The notes below the pieces were generated by a model. It ran no database searches. It worked only from the letters and a program-made list of their open reading frames with translations, and had not been told where the DNA came from. From Amblyomma americanum (Eukaryota; Arthropoda; Arachnida; Ixodida; Ixodidae): a stretch of DNA of 64,000 bases. The stretch's first letter is position 1, and each line of letters begins with the position of its first letter. Below, in pieces: positions 12,037 through 21,410 of the stretch. The stretch spans positions 78,972,324-79,036,323 of the forward strand of contig NC_135506.1 of assembly GCF_052857255.1 (NCBI RefSeq). The letters run 5' to 3'. The translations under genes and the position numbers were made by a program.

Positions 12037-12198
12037 CCCGCCGCGTTGGCTAAGTGGTTGCCGGAGTACCCGGGTTCGAACCCAATCGAGGTGGCCGCGT
12101 TTCGATACAGGCCAAACGCAAAAAGTGTTCGTGTGCTGTGCGATGTGAGTGCACGTTAAAGTGCCCCACATGGTCGAAGGTATTCCGGAGACAGTCAC
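12037..12198 (+). mobile_element. Ruka-like SINE, 5' half
   Basis: Starts CCCGCCGCGTTGGCTAAGTG (A box), has the B box GGGTTCGAACCC, then the body words GTGCTGTGCGATGTGAGTGC and GTCGAAGGTATTCCGGAG. It stops abruptly where the next copy begins. Confidence 0.8.
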
Positions 12199-12202
12199 TG
12201 AC

Positions 12203-12505
12203 CCCTATCGTGGTGACTCAGTGGTTAGGGCGCTCGGCTACCGATCGCGAGTACCCGGGTTCGAACCTGACCACGTCGGCCACGTTTCCATTTAGGCGAA
12301 ACGGAAAAGGTGGCCGAGTGCGGTGCGATGTCTGTGCGTATTAATGATCCCCAGGGGGTCAAAACTATTCCGGAGCCCTCCGCTACGGCATCTTTCTCTA
12401 TTCTCTCAGTCCCTCCTTTAATGTTTCCCTTACGGCGCGGTTCAGGTGTCCGCTGTTTCGTGAGTCAGATACTGCGCCATCTCCTTTCCTCAAAAACCAA
12501 TTTTC
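12203..12505 (+). mobile_element. Ruka-like SINE, near full length
   Basis: A box TGGTGACTCAGTGG, B box GGGTTCGAACCTG, the body, a pyrimidine-rich block, then TACTGCGCCATCTCCTTTCC and CAAAAACCAATTTT at the 3' end. Directly follows a truncated copy in the same orientation. Confidence 0.85.
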
Positions 12506-12539
12506 GATTTTTCAAGAAGGGAATGGCGCCTTTTGAGCT

Positions 12540-12590
12540 CTACGATGCCAGTGCGCGCCAGATCCCCAGATGGTCGAAATTACTAAATCG
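12540..12590 (+). mobile_element. Small Ruka fragment
   Basis: Only the segment ACGATGCCAGTGCGCG...AGATCCCCAGATGGTCGAAA remains. Confidence 0.5.
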
Positions 12591-12639
12591 AAAGCTTTAT
12601 TTTATTGGCCGCAAACTCGCGATTTCGCCGTGGCGGTAG

Positions 12640-12850
12640 TCCATCGAGGCACGTGACGTCACAACGCGCGCCTCGCCGCGGAAGGTTACTGTGCTTCGCG
12701 CGCTCGCCGCGCCATCTGGCATGGCGTCACACCGCGCCGCTTGCCGCGGACGCCGTTTGGTGGGACGTGACACGGCGTTCTTCGTCGTTGCGCTTGCCTC
12801 CGCTCGCTTCGATAGCTGCGTCGCATGCGTGATAAGATGTCACAGGATTC
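12640..12850. repeat. GC-rich repeat with two related sub-units
   Basis: GTGACGTCACAACGCGCGCC...CGCCGCGGAAG and GGCGTCACACCGCGCCGC...CCGCGGACG are two diverged versions of one unit about 76 bases apart. A similar GTGACGTCACGCAACGTGAC block occurs near 49905. Nature unknown. Confidence 0.4.
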
Positions 12851-12939
12851 AAAAGGAGAGCTGGCGTGCGCCGCAACTACAGTTGAGGTGACCGTACGGA
12901 CGGCGACCATTCTCATAAGCTGGAGGAGGCCTGGAATCG

Positions 12940-13245
12940 ACAGCGGAACGAGATGAAGAGGAAATTAATCGCCCAGGAAACAGACGAACAGCGCGCCGAA
13001 CGACTGGCTAAACGCCGCCGTGAATATCCCGCCGCGAGATGGGCGCGTTTAACGTACGGTATCTCGACCGTTAGCAGCAGCGAGAGCAGCCGGAGGAGAG
13101 GCCTGAGTCCTGCTTCACTGAAGACGGCCCCTGATTAACGATGGAATGTGACCAAGAGACTTCAGCGGCGGGCCCAAGAAACCGAAGAATAACGGGCCGT
13201 TAGCCTAGAGAATCGGCGTAAGAGTGACGCGACCCCTTCAATCCT
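12940..13245 (+). pseudogene. STPR-like (FMBP-1 type) peptide-repeat fragment
   Basis: The plus frame at 12953-13138 encodes A-Q-E-T-D-E-Q-R-A-E-R-L-A-K-R-R-R-E-Y. About 215 bases later another frame encodes R-R-A-Q-E-T-E-E, a stop, then R-A-V-S-L-E-N-R-R-K. These are two degenerate units of the 23-residue repeat (E-T-x-E-Q-R-x-x-R-L-x-x-R-R) found in STPR DNA-binding domains such as silkworm FMBP-1 and abundant in tick proteins and elements. The stop and the intervening non-repeat sequence indicate a pseudogene or transposon cargo. The family call rests on this motif alone. Confidence 0.5.
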
Positions 13246-13419
13246 TGGATAGCCTCGGTGCTGAAATCAAACACGGACCTATAGGTCATACTGGACGTTT
13301 ATGCCTGTGCTTCATACGTTGCGGAATATGTGAACAAGGCCAACCGGGGAGTTTCAAGCTTGCTTTCGCTACATATATCCTGGCATAGCCGAGCTAAGCC
13401 ACTGCCATTTTTGCAGAGA

Positions 13420-13555
13420 CCTCCGCTATGGCACCTATTTCTTCCTCTCATCTCTCGGTACCTCCTTTATTCCTTCCTTGTGGCACGGTTCAGGTAGCCG
13501 CCGAGATGTGGGACACACACTGCGCCATTTCCTTTCCCCAAAAACTAATATCAGT
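13420..13555 (+). mobile_element. Ruka-like SINE, 3' half
   Basis: Covers from the AGACCTCCGCTATGGCACC block to the 3' end CACTGCGCCATTTCCTTTCC and AAAAACTAATA. It abuts a minus copy tail-to-tail. Confidence 0.8.
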
Positions 13556-13825
13556 TTCAAGGAAATGGCGCAGTAACTGTGTCTTATCTCTGTAGACATC
13601 CGAACCGCGCCGTAAGGGAAGGGATAGAGGAGGGAGTAAAAGAAGAAAGGTAGAAAGAAGGGCCGTGGTGGAGGTCTCTGGAATAGTTTCGGTCGCCTGA
13701 GGATCTTCAACGTGCACTGACATCTGACATCGCCTTCATTGAAACGCGGCCGCCGGTGTCGGGTTCCAACCCGGGCACTTCGCATCAATAGCCGAGCGCC
13801 CTATCCACTGAGCCACCGCGTCTAG
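13556..13825 (-). mobile_element. Ruka-like SINE, near full length
   Basis: On the plus strand it runs from AAGGAAATGGCGCAGTAAC to the head AGCCACCGCG at 13810-13819, including the inverted B box GGGTTCCAACCCGG. It forms an inverted pair with the preceding fragment. Confidence 0.85.
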
Positions 13826-13837
13826 TACCGCCAAGTA

Positions 13838-13945
13838 CCTCAAAGCGAGACTGACGCGTCCACTCAGCCAGCCAGCCAGTTATGCGCTCTTCCTTTTCTC
13901 GAAATCAATATAGAACGCTAACGCCAATGGGCACGTTGAACGCAG
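13838..13945 (+). repeat. TATGCGCCTTTCC repeat, copy 1
   Basis: Block order TACCGCCAAGTACCTCAAAG, TGACGCGTCCACTCAG, CCAGTTATGCGC, TTCCTTTTCTCGAAATCAAT and ACGCC. The order is shared with 13972, 14846, 16125 and 57325. It directly follows a Ruka copy. Confidence 0.6.
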
Positions 13946-13971
13946 GGGGGCTATAGCTTCAGTGCCGCGTT

Positions 13972-14110
13972 TCCGCCACAACGTTGTCAATCCAACCGCA
14001 TGCAGCCGCACTTATGGCACTACCGCCGCGTAGTTTAAAGCGCGACCGAGGTGTCTACTGTCCCAGGGGGCCAGGAATGCGCCTTTTCTTAGCTTTCGAA
14101 GCTCCCGCTG
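13972..14110 (+). repeat. TATGCGCCTTTCC repeat, copy 2
   Basis: Begins earlier than copy 1, with GCCACAACGTTGTCAATC and GCATGCAGCCGCAC, then TACCGCCGCGTAGTTTAAAG and the common remainder. Confidence 0.6.
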
Positions 14111-14326
14111 CATCGGCTTCGGCACAGCTGAGGTATGGTGACGTAACGTGGCTATCCTCCATTCAAGGCCATATGAAACACGAAGAACAAGCCACAAGCC
14201 ACGGAAGTATTGTAGTAAAGCTTTCTATTTAAAAGGAAGTGTTACTCCTCGCTTACATTCAAGATATCTTTTGAGGAATGGGAAGACGCACTAATTGTCT
14301 TACTTCTCGGTGAACGCGTAAACCTC

Positions 14327-14455
14327 CCGCTAAAGGACGGGAGGAAGGCGGGATTGAGAGAAGAATGATTTTTTAACGCGCACTGACCGCACAGCGCACG
14401 GGCGCCTTTCTGCGTTTCGCCCTTATCGAAACGCGCCCACCGTGGCGGGGTGAAC
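14327..14455 (-). mobile_element. Ruka-like SINE, 5' half, decayed
   Basis: Plus-strand TTTAACGCGCACTGACCGC, ACAGCGCACGGGCGCC, CGTTTCGCC and GAAACGCGCCCACCGTGG are the inverted Ruka body and head. Confidence 0.65.
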
Positions 14456-14583
14456 GGGTGGTCTAATGAAACAGGAAGCAACAACGTGTCATCAGAAGTA
14501 ATCAGGCATTCAGTCAAGCTCATGCCAATGCGTCATGTAAATACGGCTGGCAGCTTAGTATCGCTAAGCACGAAATGGGTGAA

Positions 14584-14832
14584 TTCAACCCGACCGCGGC
14601 GGCCGCGTTTCGATGGAGGCGAAACACACAATGCGCCCGTGTGTTATGCAATGTCAGTGCACGTCAAAGATCCCCAGGTGGTCAAAATTATTCCGGAGAC
14701 CTCCACTCGGCATCTCATTCTTCCTTTATTTCACTGCTTCCTTTATCCCTTCGCTCACGGCGCGGTTCTGGTGTCCACCGAGTTATGTGAGACAGCTACT
14801 GCGCCATTTGCTTTCCTCAGAACCATTTTTTA
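14584..14832 (+). mobile_element. Ruka-like SINE lacking most of the tRNA head
   Basis: Runs from ACCCGACCGCGGCGGCCGCG through CAATGTCAGTGCACGTCAAAG to GCGCCATTTGCTTTCCTC. Only the 3' half of the B box remains. Confidence 0.8.
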
Positions 14833-14845
14833 GCTTTATTGAAGG

Positions 14846-14960
14846 TGTTCACCTCCGCCACGTACTTCAAAACGTGACAGGTCTCCTGTGACCCATGGAT
14901 CCAGTTATGCGCCTTTCATTTCCTTAAAATCAATGGTCTACACGCTGTAAACGCCGCCGT
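14846..14960 (+). repeat. TATGCGCCTTTCC repeat, copy 3
   Basis: CCGCCACGTACTTCAAAACG, CAGTTATGCGCCTTTCATTT and CCTTAAAATCAATGGTCTAC. It again begins immediately after a Ruka 3' end. Confidence 0.6.
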
Positions 14961-14985
14961 CGCCAATGAGCCCAAATAAATGCCT

Positions 14986-15165
14986 TTAAGGAAAGATTAT
15001 GGCGCAGTAATTCTCGAACTCATCGGTGGCCACTCGAACCGCTGCGTAAGGGAAAAGAGGAAGGTGGGACTTAGAGAAAAAAGAAAAAGAGGTGCCGTAG
15101 TGGAGGGCTCTGGAATAATTTCGATCACCTGAGGATGTCAATTGCACTGACATCAACATCAACAA
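14986..15165 (-). mobile_element. Ruka-like SINE, 3' part
   Basis: Inverted tail and body: ATTATGGCGCAGTAATTC, CGTAAGGGAAAAGAGG, GTGCCGTAGTGGAGGGCTC and GGAATAATTTCGATCACCTG. Confidence 0.75.
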
Positions 15166-15429
15166 TGCGACTGCTCCTCTCAGGGTCCACAACAAACTCA
15201 TCGACGCGCACATCACGGCTCGTCCGAATGGCAACCACACAAACAGACAGAAGGGTCCTCAGGAGCGACAGTATTAAGAGCCCCTCACCTTCTACTAAAG
15301 CTATCACAAGCACCTGGAGAGCATAGTTCAAGGCTACTCCCCTTCTAATAAACATGCACTCGACGTAACACCAAGGATGAAAAAAAGGAAGGGCAAAGTG
15401 AATCTCAGAAACACTAAGGCATGCAAGAA

Positions 15430-16015
15430 GTCGCCCTTCTACGTCGGTCCGCCGGTCCCGAAGGTACACTAGCCGTAGTGGCGGTTGGGCACAAAGGGCA
15501 AATGGTCGATGGACTTAACAGCAGTCAGCCACGATAGAACAGCTGAAGAGGTGGCAGCAGCTCTCGCAGCCACGCATCCAGCCTCAAAATGCATGCCCAC
15601 AGTAGCAAAAATAGCACACCGAAACTTCGTTTAGGACATGATTGTCCCGCTTGCGTCCTTGATACTCTAAACCAGACAAGCCTATGTTGACATCGAAGGG
15701 TTCATGTTGATACCTGGCCACAACGTATAGATATGGACGTGTTGACACAATTCCGCTCGAGCTTTTCTTCCACTGGGCCCCACTGTACTGCATCGGAGTT
15801 GAACCAGTTCAATCCACTCCCAACATACAACGAGATACTACACCTCAGATTAGAGCGGCACACATTATCCCTCACCTGCCGAAAACCTTAGTCAACACGA
15901 GATTTACCTCTGTAGACTACAGACTGTCATTCCATAGCGCTCAAATATGAAAATACAGAATTTGTTGAGAGAAGGCAGACCTGTTCCATATGGTATGGGC
16001 CCTCCAAAGAAACAA
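15430..16015 (+). mobile_element. LINE RNase H to zinc-knuckle region, decayed
   Basis: Scattered plus frames give G-H-K-G-Q-M-V-D-G-L, then E-E-V-A-A-A-L-A-A-T-H-P-A-S-K, typical of the RNase H region of tick I/R1-type LINEs. Next come P-L-P-T-Y-N-E-I-L and, at the end, L-F-H-M-V-W-A-L, the zinc-knuckle tip with its last Cys changed to Leu. Stops and frame changes are frequent. The preceding 15170-15430 is unassigned and may belong to the same copy. Confidence 0.6.
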
Positions 16016-16124
16016 TGATTGATATAACAGCCTACACGGGATGGGTGAGGGCGGAACTGTCCATGTCGAAAGAAGGACATCAACGTCAGCTTATCGAACG
16101 TGCAAGAGCAGCAGCAGAAACCAC

Positions 16125-16300
16125 TGCAATGCCGCGTTTCTGCCCCCACGTTGTCAACGCATGCAGCGCACACCTCTGTCATTACCGCCACGTAGCTCAA
16201 AGCATGACTGAGGTGTCCACTCACCCAATGAGCCAGGTATGCGCCTTTCCTTTCCTTAAAATGATCTGAGTCTACTGAACGCCGGCATCCTATTGCTCCA
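16125..16300 (+). repeat. TATGCGCCTTTCC repeat, copy 4
   Basis: GCGTTTCTGCCCCCACGTTG, CATTACCGCCACGTAGCTC, GAGGTGTCCACTCACCCAAT and TATGCGCCTTTCCTTTCC. This is the longest copy here. Confidence 0.65.
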
Positions 16301-16324
16301 GGGCGGCGTTTCTGCCTGTACCTT

Positions 16325-16725
16325 GCCTTTGCAAAGGAAGTGGGGAAAGCAAACAAACGGGTGCTACTCCGATTATTGACGAATACACTGCCTTGCCCGG
16401 CAGTACTAAACACTTCCATCCCGCGTTCACTCGCGAGTGCAAACACTGTGGGGAGCCAGCCGGCTGACATCTGCCCATCTGCCACATGGTTTCGGCTTGC
16501 CAGCGCAACTAAGCTCTCCCCCCCCCCCCCTCGCCCAAGACCTACCAGAGAGGAATGGGAGGCGGCGCTGCTTGGTTGCTCGTACCTTCAGGCCCAAAAG
16601 GTTTTGGTCAAGAGGGCTAGGCCGGCGGCTTCGACCAATCTGGTCCCGGAAAAAGGGATCCACCGATTGCGGGGCTTTTAAAAGACCCTCACCTCTTTTA
16701 TTCAATAAAGGCTTTACACCGCCAC
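16325..16725 (+). mobile_element. LINE 3' end with polyadenylation signal
   Basis: The plus frames give R-E-C-K-H-C-G-E-P (start of the zinc knuckle), then a frame change, then T-R-E-E-W-E-A-A-L-L-G-C-S and V-L-V-K-R-A-R. This is the same C-terminal block as the LINEs at 8.5 and 55 kb. After a stop there is TTTTATTCAATAAAGGC. Separate from the copy ending at 16015, because both contain the zinc-knuckle tip. Confidence 0.65.
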
Positions 16726-16729
16726 TACC

Positions 16730-16930
16730 ACAACGTTGTCACACGTCTGGGAATATATATTTATTTATGCTATGCTCTGGACAGACCCACAAACATCGAA
16801 ATAACTTGATCAGGGTGTACCCATTGGAACAGCCATGCGCACAGTACCAGAAAGAATGGCTGAGAAACAGACTTGAATACCGTTGGTCAAACGTTTAGGG
16901 AGCCTTCGCTTTCGCCCTACGATAAGCTTG
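16730..16930. other. Unassigned DNA
   Basis: Nothing recognised beyond a short CAACGTTGTC word shared with the TATGCGCC repeat. Confidence 0.3.
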
Positions 16931-17110
16931 CCGTCCCGGTTAGCTCTGTTACCGACGGATCCCTTGAAGCGGTGGTCCCGGGCTCGAACCCCGGACCATG
17001 AGGAATTTTTTTTAAATGCGAAGTTTCTGAGAATGCTATCTAGCTTTCCTTTGTAGCTGCGCTTGGGTGGATGCCAGTGAGTAATTAGGCCCTTATTACA
17101 AAGACTTGAA
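16931..17110 (+). mobile_element. tRNA-derived SINE (GGTCCCGGG family)
   Basis: The head CCGGTTAGCTCTGTTACCG is an A-box-like segment, and GTCCCGGGCTCGAACCCCGG is a B-box with stem. It is followed by GAGGAATTTTTTTTAAATGC, a TAGCTGCGCTTGGGTGGATG block and GCCCTTATTACAAAGAC at the 3' end. The head does not fold into a complete tRNA, so it is not called a tRNA gene. A minus-strand partner lies at 43108. Confidence 0.65.
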
Positions 17111-17339
17111 TAGTGCAACGTGTCCTGGCTTTGCACCGTAGTAATAGCATAACGCTGAACAGTAGCTGCGTTTCCCACCCTACGGTCCTAAAGAGCGTAG
17201 GCGCCGATGTGGACGCCGTGGGGGGTTAGCAGTAATCATACTAACCATAATCATTAATAACTCAATCGCACATGGCTAATAATGATTTTTAGTTCCAAAG
17301 CACTTCTTTCGTGTTTCAGCAATGTCTGCGTGAAGCCAC

Positions 17340-18520
17340 TGAGTAACTGGGTCACTGGTTTAGTGGACTCCTCAAAGGTGGTGGCGGCTGCCTACAAATC
17401 AATATATTGAGCGTGTGCAGCCCGCCTAAGAACCGACATTCTAGGCCAGGCCATCTCGTTAAAATGTTCCTGGAGCTGGCGGGCAAAGCTCCCTGTGTAA
17501 TTCGGAGGGGAGGGGGCGGCGGCGGGGGTCCTCAACGCCCCGCACTCTGTGTGGGGCAACCCGAAGGCCACAACTAAAGGTCGAAAATTGACCGAAATAA
17601 TTAAGGAAGAGAGACTCACGATAACAACGCACCTTGCGTTTCCAACCAGACTGAGCAATAAGCGTCTGCCGGGGTACCTGCCCAGACCTTACGCTTGTAA
17701 AAAAGCAGCTAACCCGAATATGAGTTATACAGACCAGCAGATGGGTAGCGACCACTATATATTCGCCACCAGCGTCAGTATCGGCAGATCAAAACAAGAA
17801 AAGATCGGATCTGCGTGACTCGCGAACTGGGACAAATGGAGGGAATCTCGCTCCTCTTCGAGCAGTCCCATTGCGGACACAGACGACTGGACTCGGGACA
17901 TCAGGAACGAACTATGATTTAGAACTCGATTTACAAAAGAGGTCGAAACGACGTAAGAGTGTCCCGCGGTCGACGCAATTCTACATGTGTTGGAAGCACG
18001 GCGCTCTCTCACAAAGAGATGCAGAAAAGAGGCACATAGTCGCAAGTTACGGCTCTGCATTGAGCACATCACGCCTAAGCTAAGAAGTACGCATGCTCCC
18101 TTGACCAACAATACTCCGATTCGCTATGCGAATGTCTGCAGCGCACTCACGGGGGGTTTATAACGTGGTTCTTGAGATCTCTCATCGCCTCTAGAAACAG
18201 AAAATGCGCAACCCATGATCGGATGAACGAGGTCGTCCGCTGCACCCTGGGCACCAACGAGGAAATACTAGAACTGTTGTAGGACAGGTTCTTATGCGCA
18301 AGCCCACACATACCCCATCTCGAGCATGCTGGTATGCCCAACGAGGCCCTTGATGTCACGGTCACGATGGAAGTAGTCAGGGCGCAACTTGATTCCTTGA
18401 GAAAAAAAAAACACCCCACCGAGGCCAGATAAGGTGACCGCCAGGCACCTATACTGTCTCCCTGATGACCAGATTCCATCATTAGTCCAATATTTCAACG
18501 AGAAGCACTGGGATATTGAG
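17340..18520 (+). mobile_element. LINE endonuclease to reverse-transcriptase start, decayed
   Basis: This copy keeps the 5' half of a LINE pol gene. From about 17395 it reads I-N-I-L-S-V-C-S-P-P-K and F-L-E-L-A-G-K-A-P (endonuclease/exonuclease/phosphatase core). After a frame change it gives L-N-A-P-H-S-V-W-G (the D-F-N-A block, Asp lost), then K-G-R-K-L-T-E-I-I and M-G-S-D-H-Y-I-F, the conserved S-D-H of the APE-like endonuclease. At 18330-18510 come E-A-L-D-V-T-V-T-M-E-V-V-R and a region aligning to the start of the reverse transcriptase. A stop and an A-run frameshift lie within it. Not functional. Confidence 0.75.
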
Positions 18521-18587
18521 GCAGTTTAGCTCTTAACCTTTTCTCAGTGCCAACAGAAGGCTTAAGATTCCGTTGGTTGAAGGGCTT

Positions 18588-18780
18588 ACCCAACAATTCT
18601 GCACAAAAACAGTATTGAACCAGAAATACGCAAGCAATTTTTTTCATACATCGTTAAGATATCACTATCAATATTTCCGCAGACCTCCCGTTGAGAGGCG
18701 TGCATTTGTTCTTATTAACATTCCTATTAACATCAAAAGCGTTAATCACTTACTTTCTATGAGTTAATTGCTTGGAGCGA
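18588..18780 (+). repeat. AT-rich interspersed repeat, copy 3
   Basis: CCCAACAATTCTGCACAAAA, CATCGTTAAGATATCACTAT and CTTACTTTCTATGAGTTAA. It sits at the left edge of the segmental duplication, as copy 4 does for the second unit. Confidence 0.6.
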
Positions 18781-19073
18781 GGGATGATAAAACGATTTTG
18801 CTGCACATCTGAAGAATGCGCCGTTACCTGTAATAATAACGCGACAGCGTTAAGAAGCTCGCGTCGCAGAAAAGTCGGTGTCTTCGGCGTCTTACATTAC
18901 CGGACATTACAGTACCAGGACGTTACCGTACGTGCTGCTTGAGGGCTTTACCTGCTTTACCTAAGACGACTCAGCCTCCTATCTCGCACAAGACGTCATG
19001 AAGGTGCGGGTAGCGTGCAATTCACTGCATATCCAAAATTTCTCACCAGTTGCAAGAAGGACGGTTTTGCCCG

Positions 19074-19285
19074 AGCCGCCACGGTGGCTAAGTGGTATAT
19101 AATGCACGGCTGCTGACCCGAACGACGCGGTTGCGTTTCGATGTAGGCGAAATGCTAGAAGCTCGTTTACTGTACGATGCCAATGCACGTTAAAGAACAC
19201 CAGCTGGTCGAACTTATCCGGTGCCCTTCACTACTGCGTCCCTCATAGCCTGAGTCGCTTTGGGAGGTTTTATAAACCAAGTTTT
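19074..19285 (+). mobile_element. Second-family tRNA-derived SINE
   Basis: Head CCGCCACGGTGGCTAAGTGG, body CGTTTCGATGTAGGCGAAAT and ATGCACGTTAAAGAACACC, and the diagnostic tail CATAGCCTGAGTCGCTTTGG. It differs from Ruka in the tail but shares the tRNA-like head. The B box is damaged. Confidence 0.75.
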
Positions 19286-19463
19286 TAAAAACCTGACGTC
19301 ACAAGAGAGAACGCCTCAGCAAAAACTTGTGCTTCGTGTCAAAGCTAACACCATACCGCCGATAAGTAACTAAGTTTCTTGCCCTAGGGTCCTCAGAAAC
19401 GCACTCGGCATGTCCACGCACTCGCAGACTCCAGCGAACCTTCATGATAATTCCAGCACTCAC

Positions 19464-19628
19464 CTTTGTTTCGTCGCCACCTAGAATCCTCAAAACTGAC
19501 GGCATCCTTCCATACTGTGGGTGCTGTGCTGGAAGACAGGTATGGGCGCCTTGTACTCCGATGAGATTCAGGGGAACGCAGAACACTGCAGCGGTAAACA
19601 CCGACCACCTTCTAAGTATGAAGCTCAT
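19464..19628 (-). CDS. First exon of an unknown secreted protein, copy 1
   Basis: The minus strand from the ATG at 19628 encodes 55 codons and meets a strong splice donor (AAAG|GTGAGTGC; the intron begins at 19463) in phase 0. The product starts M-S-F-I-L-R-R-W-S-V-F with a hydrophobic A-A-V-F-C-V-P-L-N-L-I-G-V and then A-H-T-C-L-P, a typical signal peptide with a plausible cleavage site around residue 27. The paralogue at 22697-22841 keeps the Met, the W-S, the hydrophobic core, the L-P-A-Q-H-P tail and the same donor, which argues for past coding use. Downstream exons were not found in the window. A 135-base insertion separates this exon from its promoter-like sequence and the TATA box is degraded (TTCTAAAGG). 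I do not recognise the protein. Confidence 0.55.
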
Positions 19629-19727
19629 CAGGGACTGAACCAAGAACAAAAGAACGAACGCTCGCCAAGAATCGGCGTCGCTCCCGCACGTGTCTCGCGC
19701 GTCCCTCGTGTTCGAATAATGCTCGCG

Positions 19728-19862
19728 TGAGTGAGTGGTTGAGTAGGAGTGGAAAGGGGAAGGCACGAGCTTGTCTACTGGTGGCTCGACCACCACGCAC
19801 ACTGCCGGCGTGCCGATAGAAGTATGGTGAGGAGGGGGAGAAAGGATAGGTAAAGGGAGGAC
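19728..19862. mobile_element. 135-base insertion flanked by ATGCTCGCG direct repeats
   Basis: ATGCTCGCG occurs at 19719-19727 and 19863-19871, and the paralogous segment near 22935-22940 has only one site. The interval is therefore an insertion with a 9-base target duplication. It is purine-rich, with GGTGGCTCGACCACC in the middle. It matches none of the SINE families in this window. Confidence 0.6.
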
Positions 19863-20089
19863 ATGCTCGCGAGCCCACCTTCTCTCCCTTTAGAATACAC
19901 CAATGCGGTGCGCGTGGAGGCGGCGGACACGTGCACAAACGAGCGTTCGCCCTCGCGGTGGTGAACAGTTCCCGCAACCCGCTGGCAGCGGCATCTATCG
20001 AGACCAACTGCTTCGAGACTGCGGAGGAGAGGCGAATAGGTTTATCTACTGCCGGTATAAAAATTGGGAAATGAAAATGGATTGGATTT

Positions 20090-20285
20090 GAGGAAGGGAA
20101 ATGACGCAGTAATGGTCTGACATATCTCGGTGGGCACCCGCACCGCGCCGTTAAGGGAGGGATACAGGAGGAAGTGACAGACTGAAGGAGGGAAGAGGCG
20201 CCGTATTGGAGGTCTCCGGAATAATTTCGACCACCTACGAACATTCAACGGTCCCTATCATCACACAGCACACGAGCGCCTTTTG
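20090..20285 (-). mobile_element. Ruka-like SINE, 3' part
   Basis: Inverted tail and body: AAATGACGCAGTAATGG, GCCGTTAAGGGAGGGAT, GGAGGTCTCCGGAATAATTT and CACACAGCACACGAGCGCC. Confidence 0.8.
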
Positions 20286-20366
20286 CTCGGTTCAGGTGTC
20301 CAACGATATATGAGAAAGATACTGCGCCATTTGCTATCCAGAAAAACCCACTAATATTATTATTAT
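20286..20366 (+). mobile_element. Ruka 3' tail fragment in opposite orientation
   Basis: CTCGGTTCAGGTGTCCAACG, ACTGCGCCATTTGC and ATTATTATTATTT. It lies between two minus-strand pieces. Confidence 0.75.
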
Positions 20367-20465
20367 TTCGCCTCCATCGAAACGCGCCCGCCGCGGACGG
20401 GTTCGAACCCGGGTACACTGGCTCAGTATACGAGCGCCCAAGCCACTGCGCTAATGCGGCGGGTA
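20367..20465 (-). mobile_element. Ruka head fragment
   Basis: CGCCTCCATCGAAACGCGCC, inverted B box GGGTTCGAACCCGGG, and inverted A box ending ATGCGGCGGG. Confidence 0.8.
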
Positions 20466-20564
20466 ACTCAAAAGTAGACGTTCGCGATTTCACGAGGGAT
20501 AGAGGCGTACAGCTAGGCTGAAAAACTGTAAGTGGATGGTTCACATTCTTTAGGATGTGGAGCG

Positions 20565-20835
20565 ATGTGGCTGTAATACGAAAAGAAATGGACTGCGCTG
20601 TTATGGAAGGGATAAAGGAGGGACTAAGAAAATAAAGGATGAAAGAGGTGCCGTAATGGTTGGCTTCTGGAATAATTTCGGCCACAAGAGAATCTAACGT
20701 GCACTGACATCGCACAGCACACGGTTGCCTTAGCGTTTCGCCTCCATTGAAGCGCGGCAGCCGCGGTCGGTTTTGAATTCAGAAACTCCGGGTTCGAACC
20801 CTGAGTATCCGAACCCGGGTTCGAACCAGGAAGTT
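20565..20835 (-). mobile_element. Ruka-like SINE, near full length, damaged head
   Basis: ATGGACTGCGCTGTTATGG to CCGCGGTCGG, followed by two tandem B-box-like segments (CCGGGTTCGAACCCTG and CCCGGGTTCGAACC). The duplicated B-box region is unusual. Confidence 0.75.
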
Positions 20836-20839
20836 TGTT

Positions 20840-21310
20840 CCTTCAAGGAGTTTTTCACGGAGGGCTTGGATCTCATTTCACAGCATTACCAATCATTTTA
20901 GGCAGGAGAGGCGCGTTTATTTCACTCCAGACAAATCATTCAACTAAGGAGTAGTCTTCAAGCGCGCTCGTTTCTAAACCTTCTCTGCTAGCGCATATAC
21001 CTAACCAGCATAACCCGCAGTGTAAACGCTCAGTCATTCGAGCCACTTGCGATCACATCCTATGAGACTGCAGAAAACAACCGAAAATAAAAATTGGGTT
21101 TTGTGGCCACATAGGATATCTCTCCTGTAACCAGCTCTTTTCGACATAACATGTATCACCTGTAGCCGGCTCTTTTCGACGAAATAATTGTTTTGAATTA
21201 AGTATATTACAGCAAAAACGATTACAGGTTTGCTATGTTATATAAACCTAACTGGATGCCTTCCTCGCTGCTGGTTTATAGGCCTAGCCAGTTAAACATT
21301 CAATACCGGG
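20840..21310. other. Unassigned DNA
   Basis: No gene. Two related GTAACCAGCTCTTTTCGAC and GTAGCCGGCTCTTTTCGAC words lie about 40 bases apart at 21125-21185. Confidence 0.3.
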
Positions 21311-21312
21311 AA

Positions 21313-21410
21313 ATGAAAGACGCGGTGAGTTTATCACATCTTAGTGGACACCTCAACCATGCCGTGAGTTAAGGGAGTTAGAGGTGGGCTCCGGAATAGC
21401 GTTCCATTTA
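21313..21410 (-). mobile_element. Ruka fragment
   Basis: GGAAATGAAAGACGCGG, TAGTGGACACCTCAACC, GCCGTGAGTTAAGGGAG and GGTGGGCTCCGGAATAG. Confidence 0.55.

Larger units (their letters stand above)
18960..20010. repeat. Segmental duplication, unit 1
   Basis: Collinear with 22170-23010 at an offset of about 3210 bases. Shared landmarks include CTATCTCGCACA...GGTGCGGGTAGCG, a second-family SINE at the same relative place, ATGATAATTCCAGCACTCAC, the paralogous signal-peptide exons and TCGCCAAGAA.CGGCGTC. The shared SINE implies insertion before the duplication. Divergence is high, so the event is old. Confidence 0.8.

Noticed and set aside
16960..17000. Possible tRNA gene
   Set aside because: The B-box stem GTCCCGGGCTCGAACCCCGG is good, but the rest does not form an acceptor stem or anticodon arm, and the following T-run and body match a SINE.
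19612..20244. 210-codon minus frame
   Set aside because: It crosses a SINE, a purine-rich insertion and the 5' leader of the exon at 19.6 kb; a chance opening.
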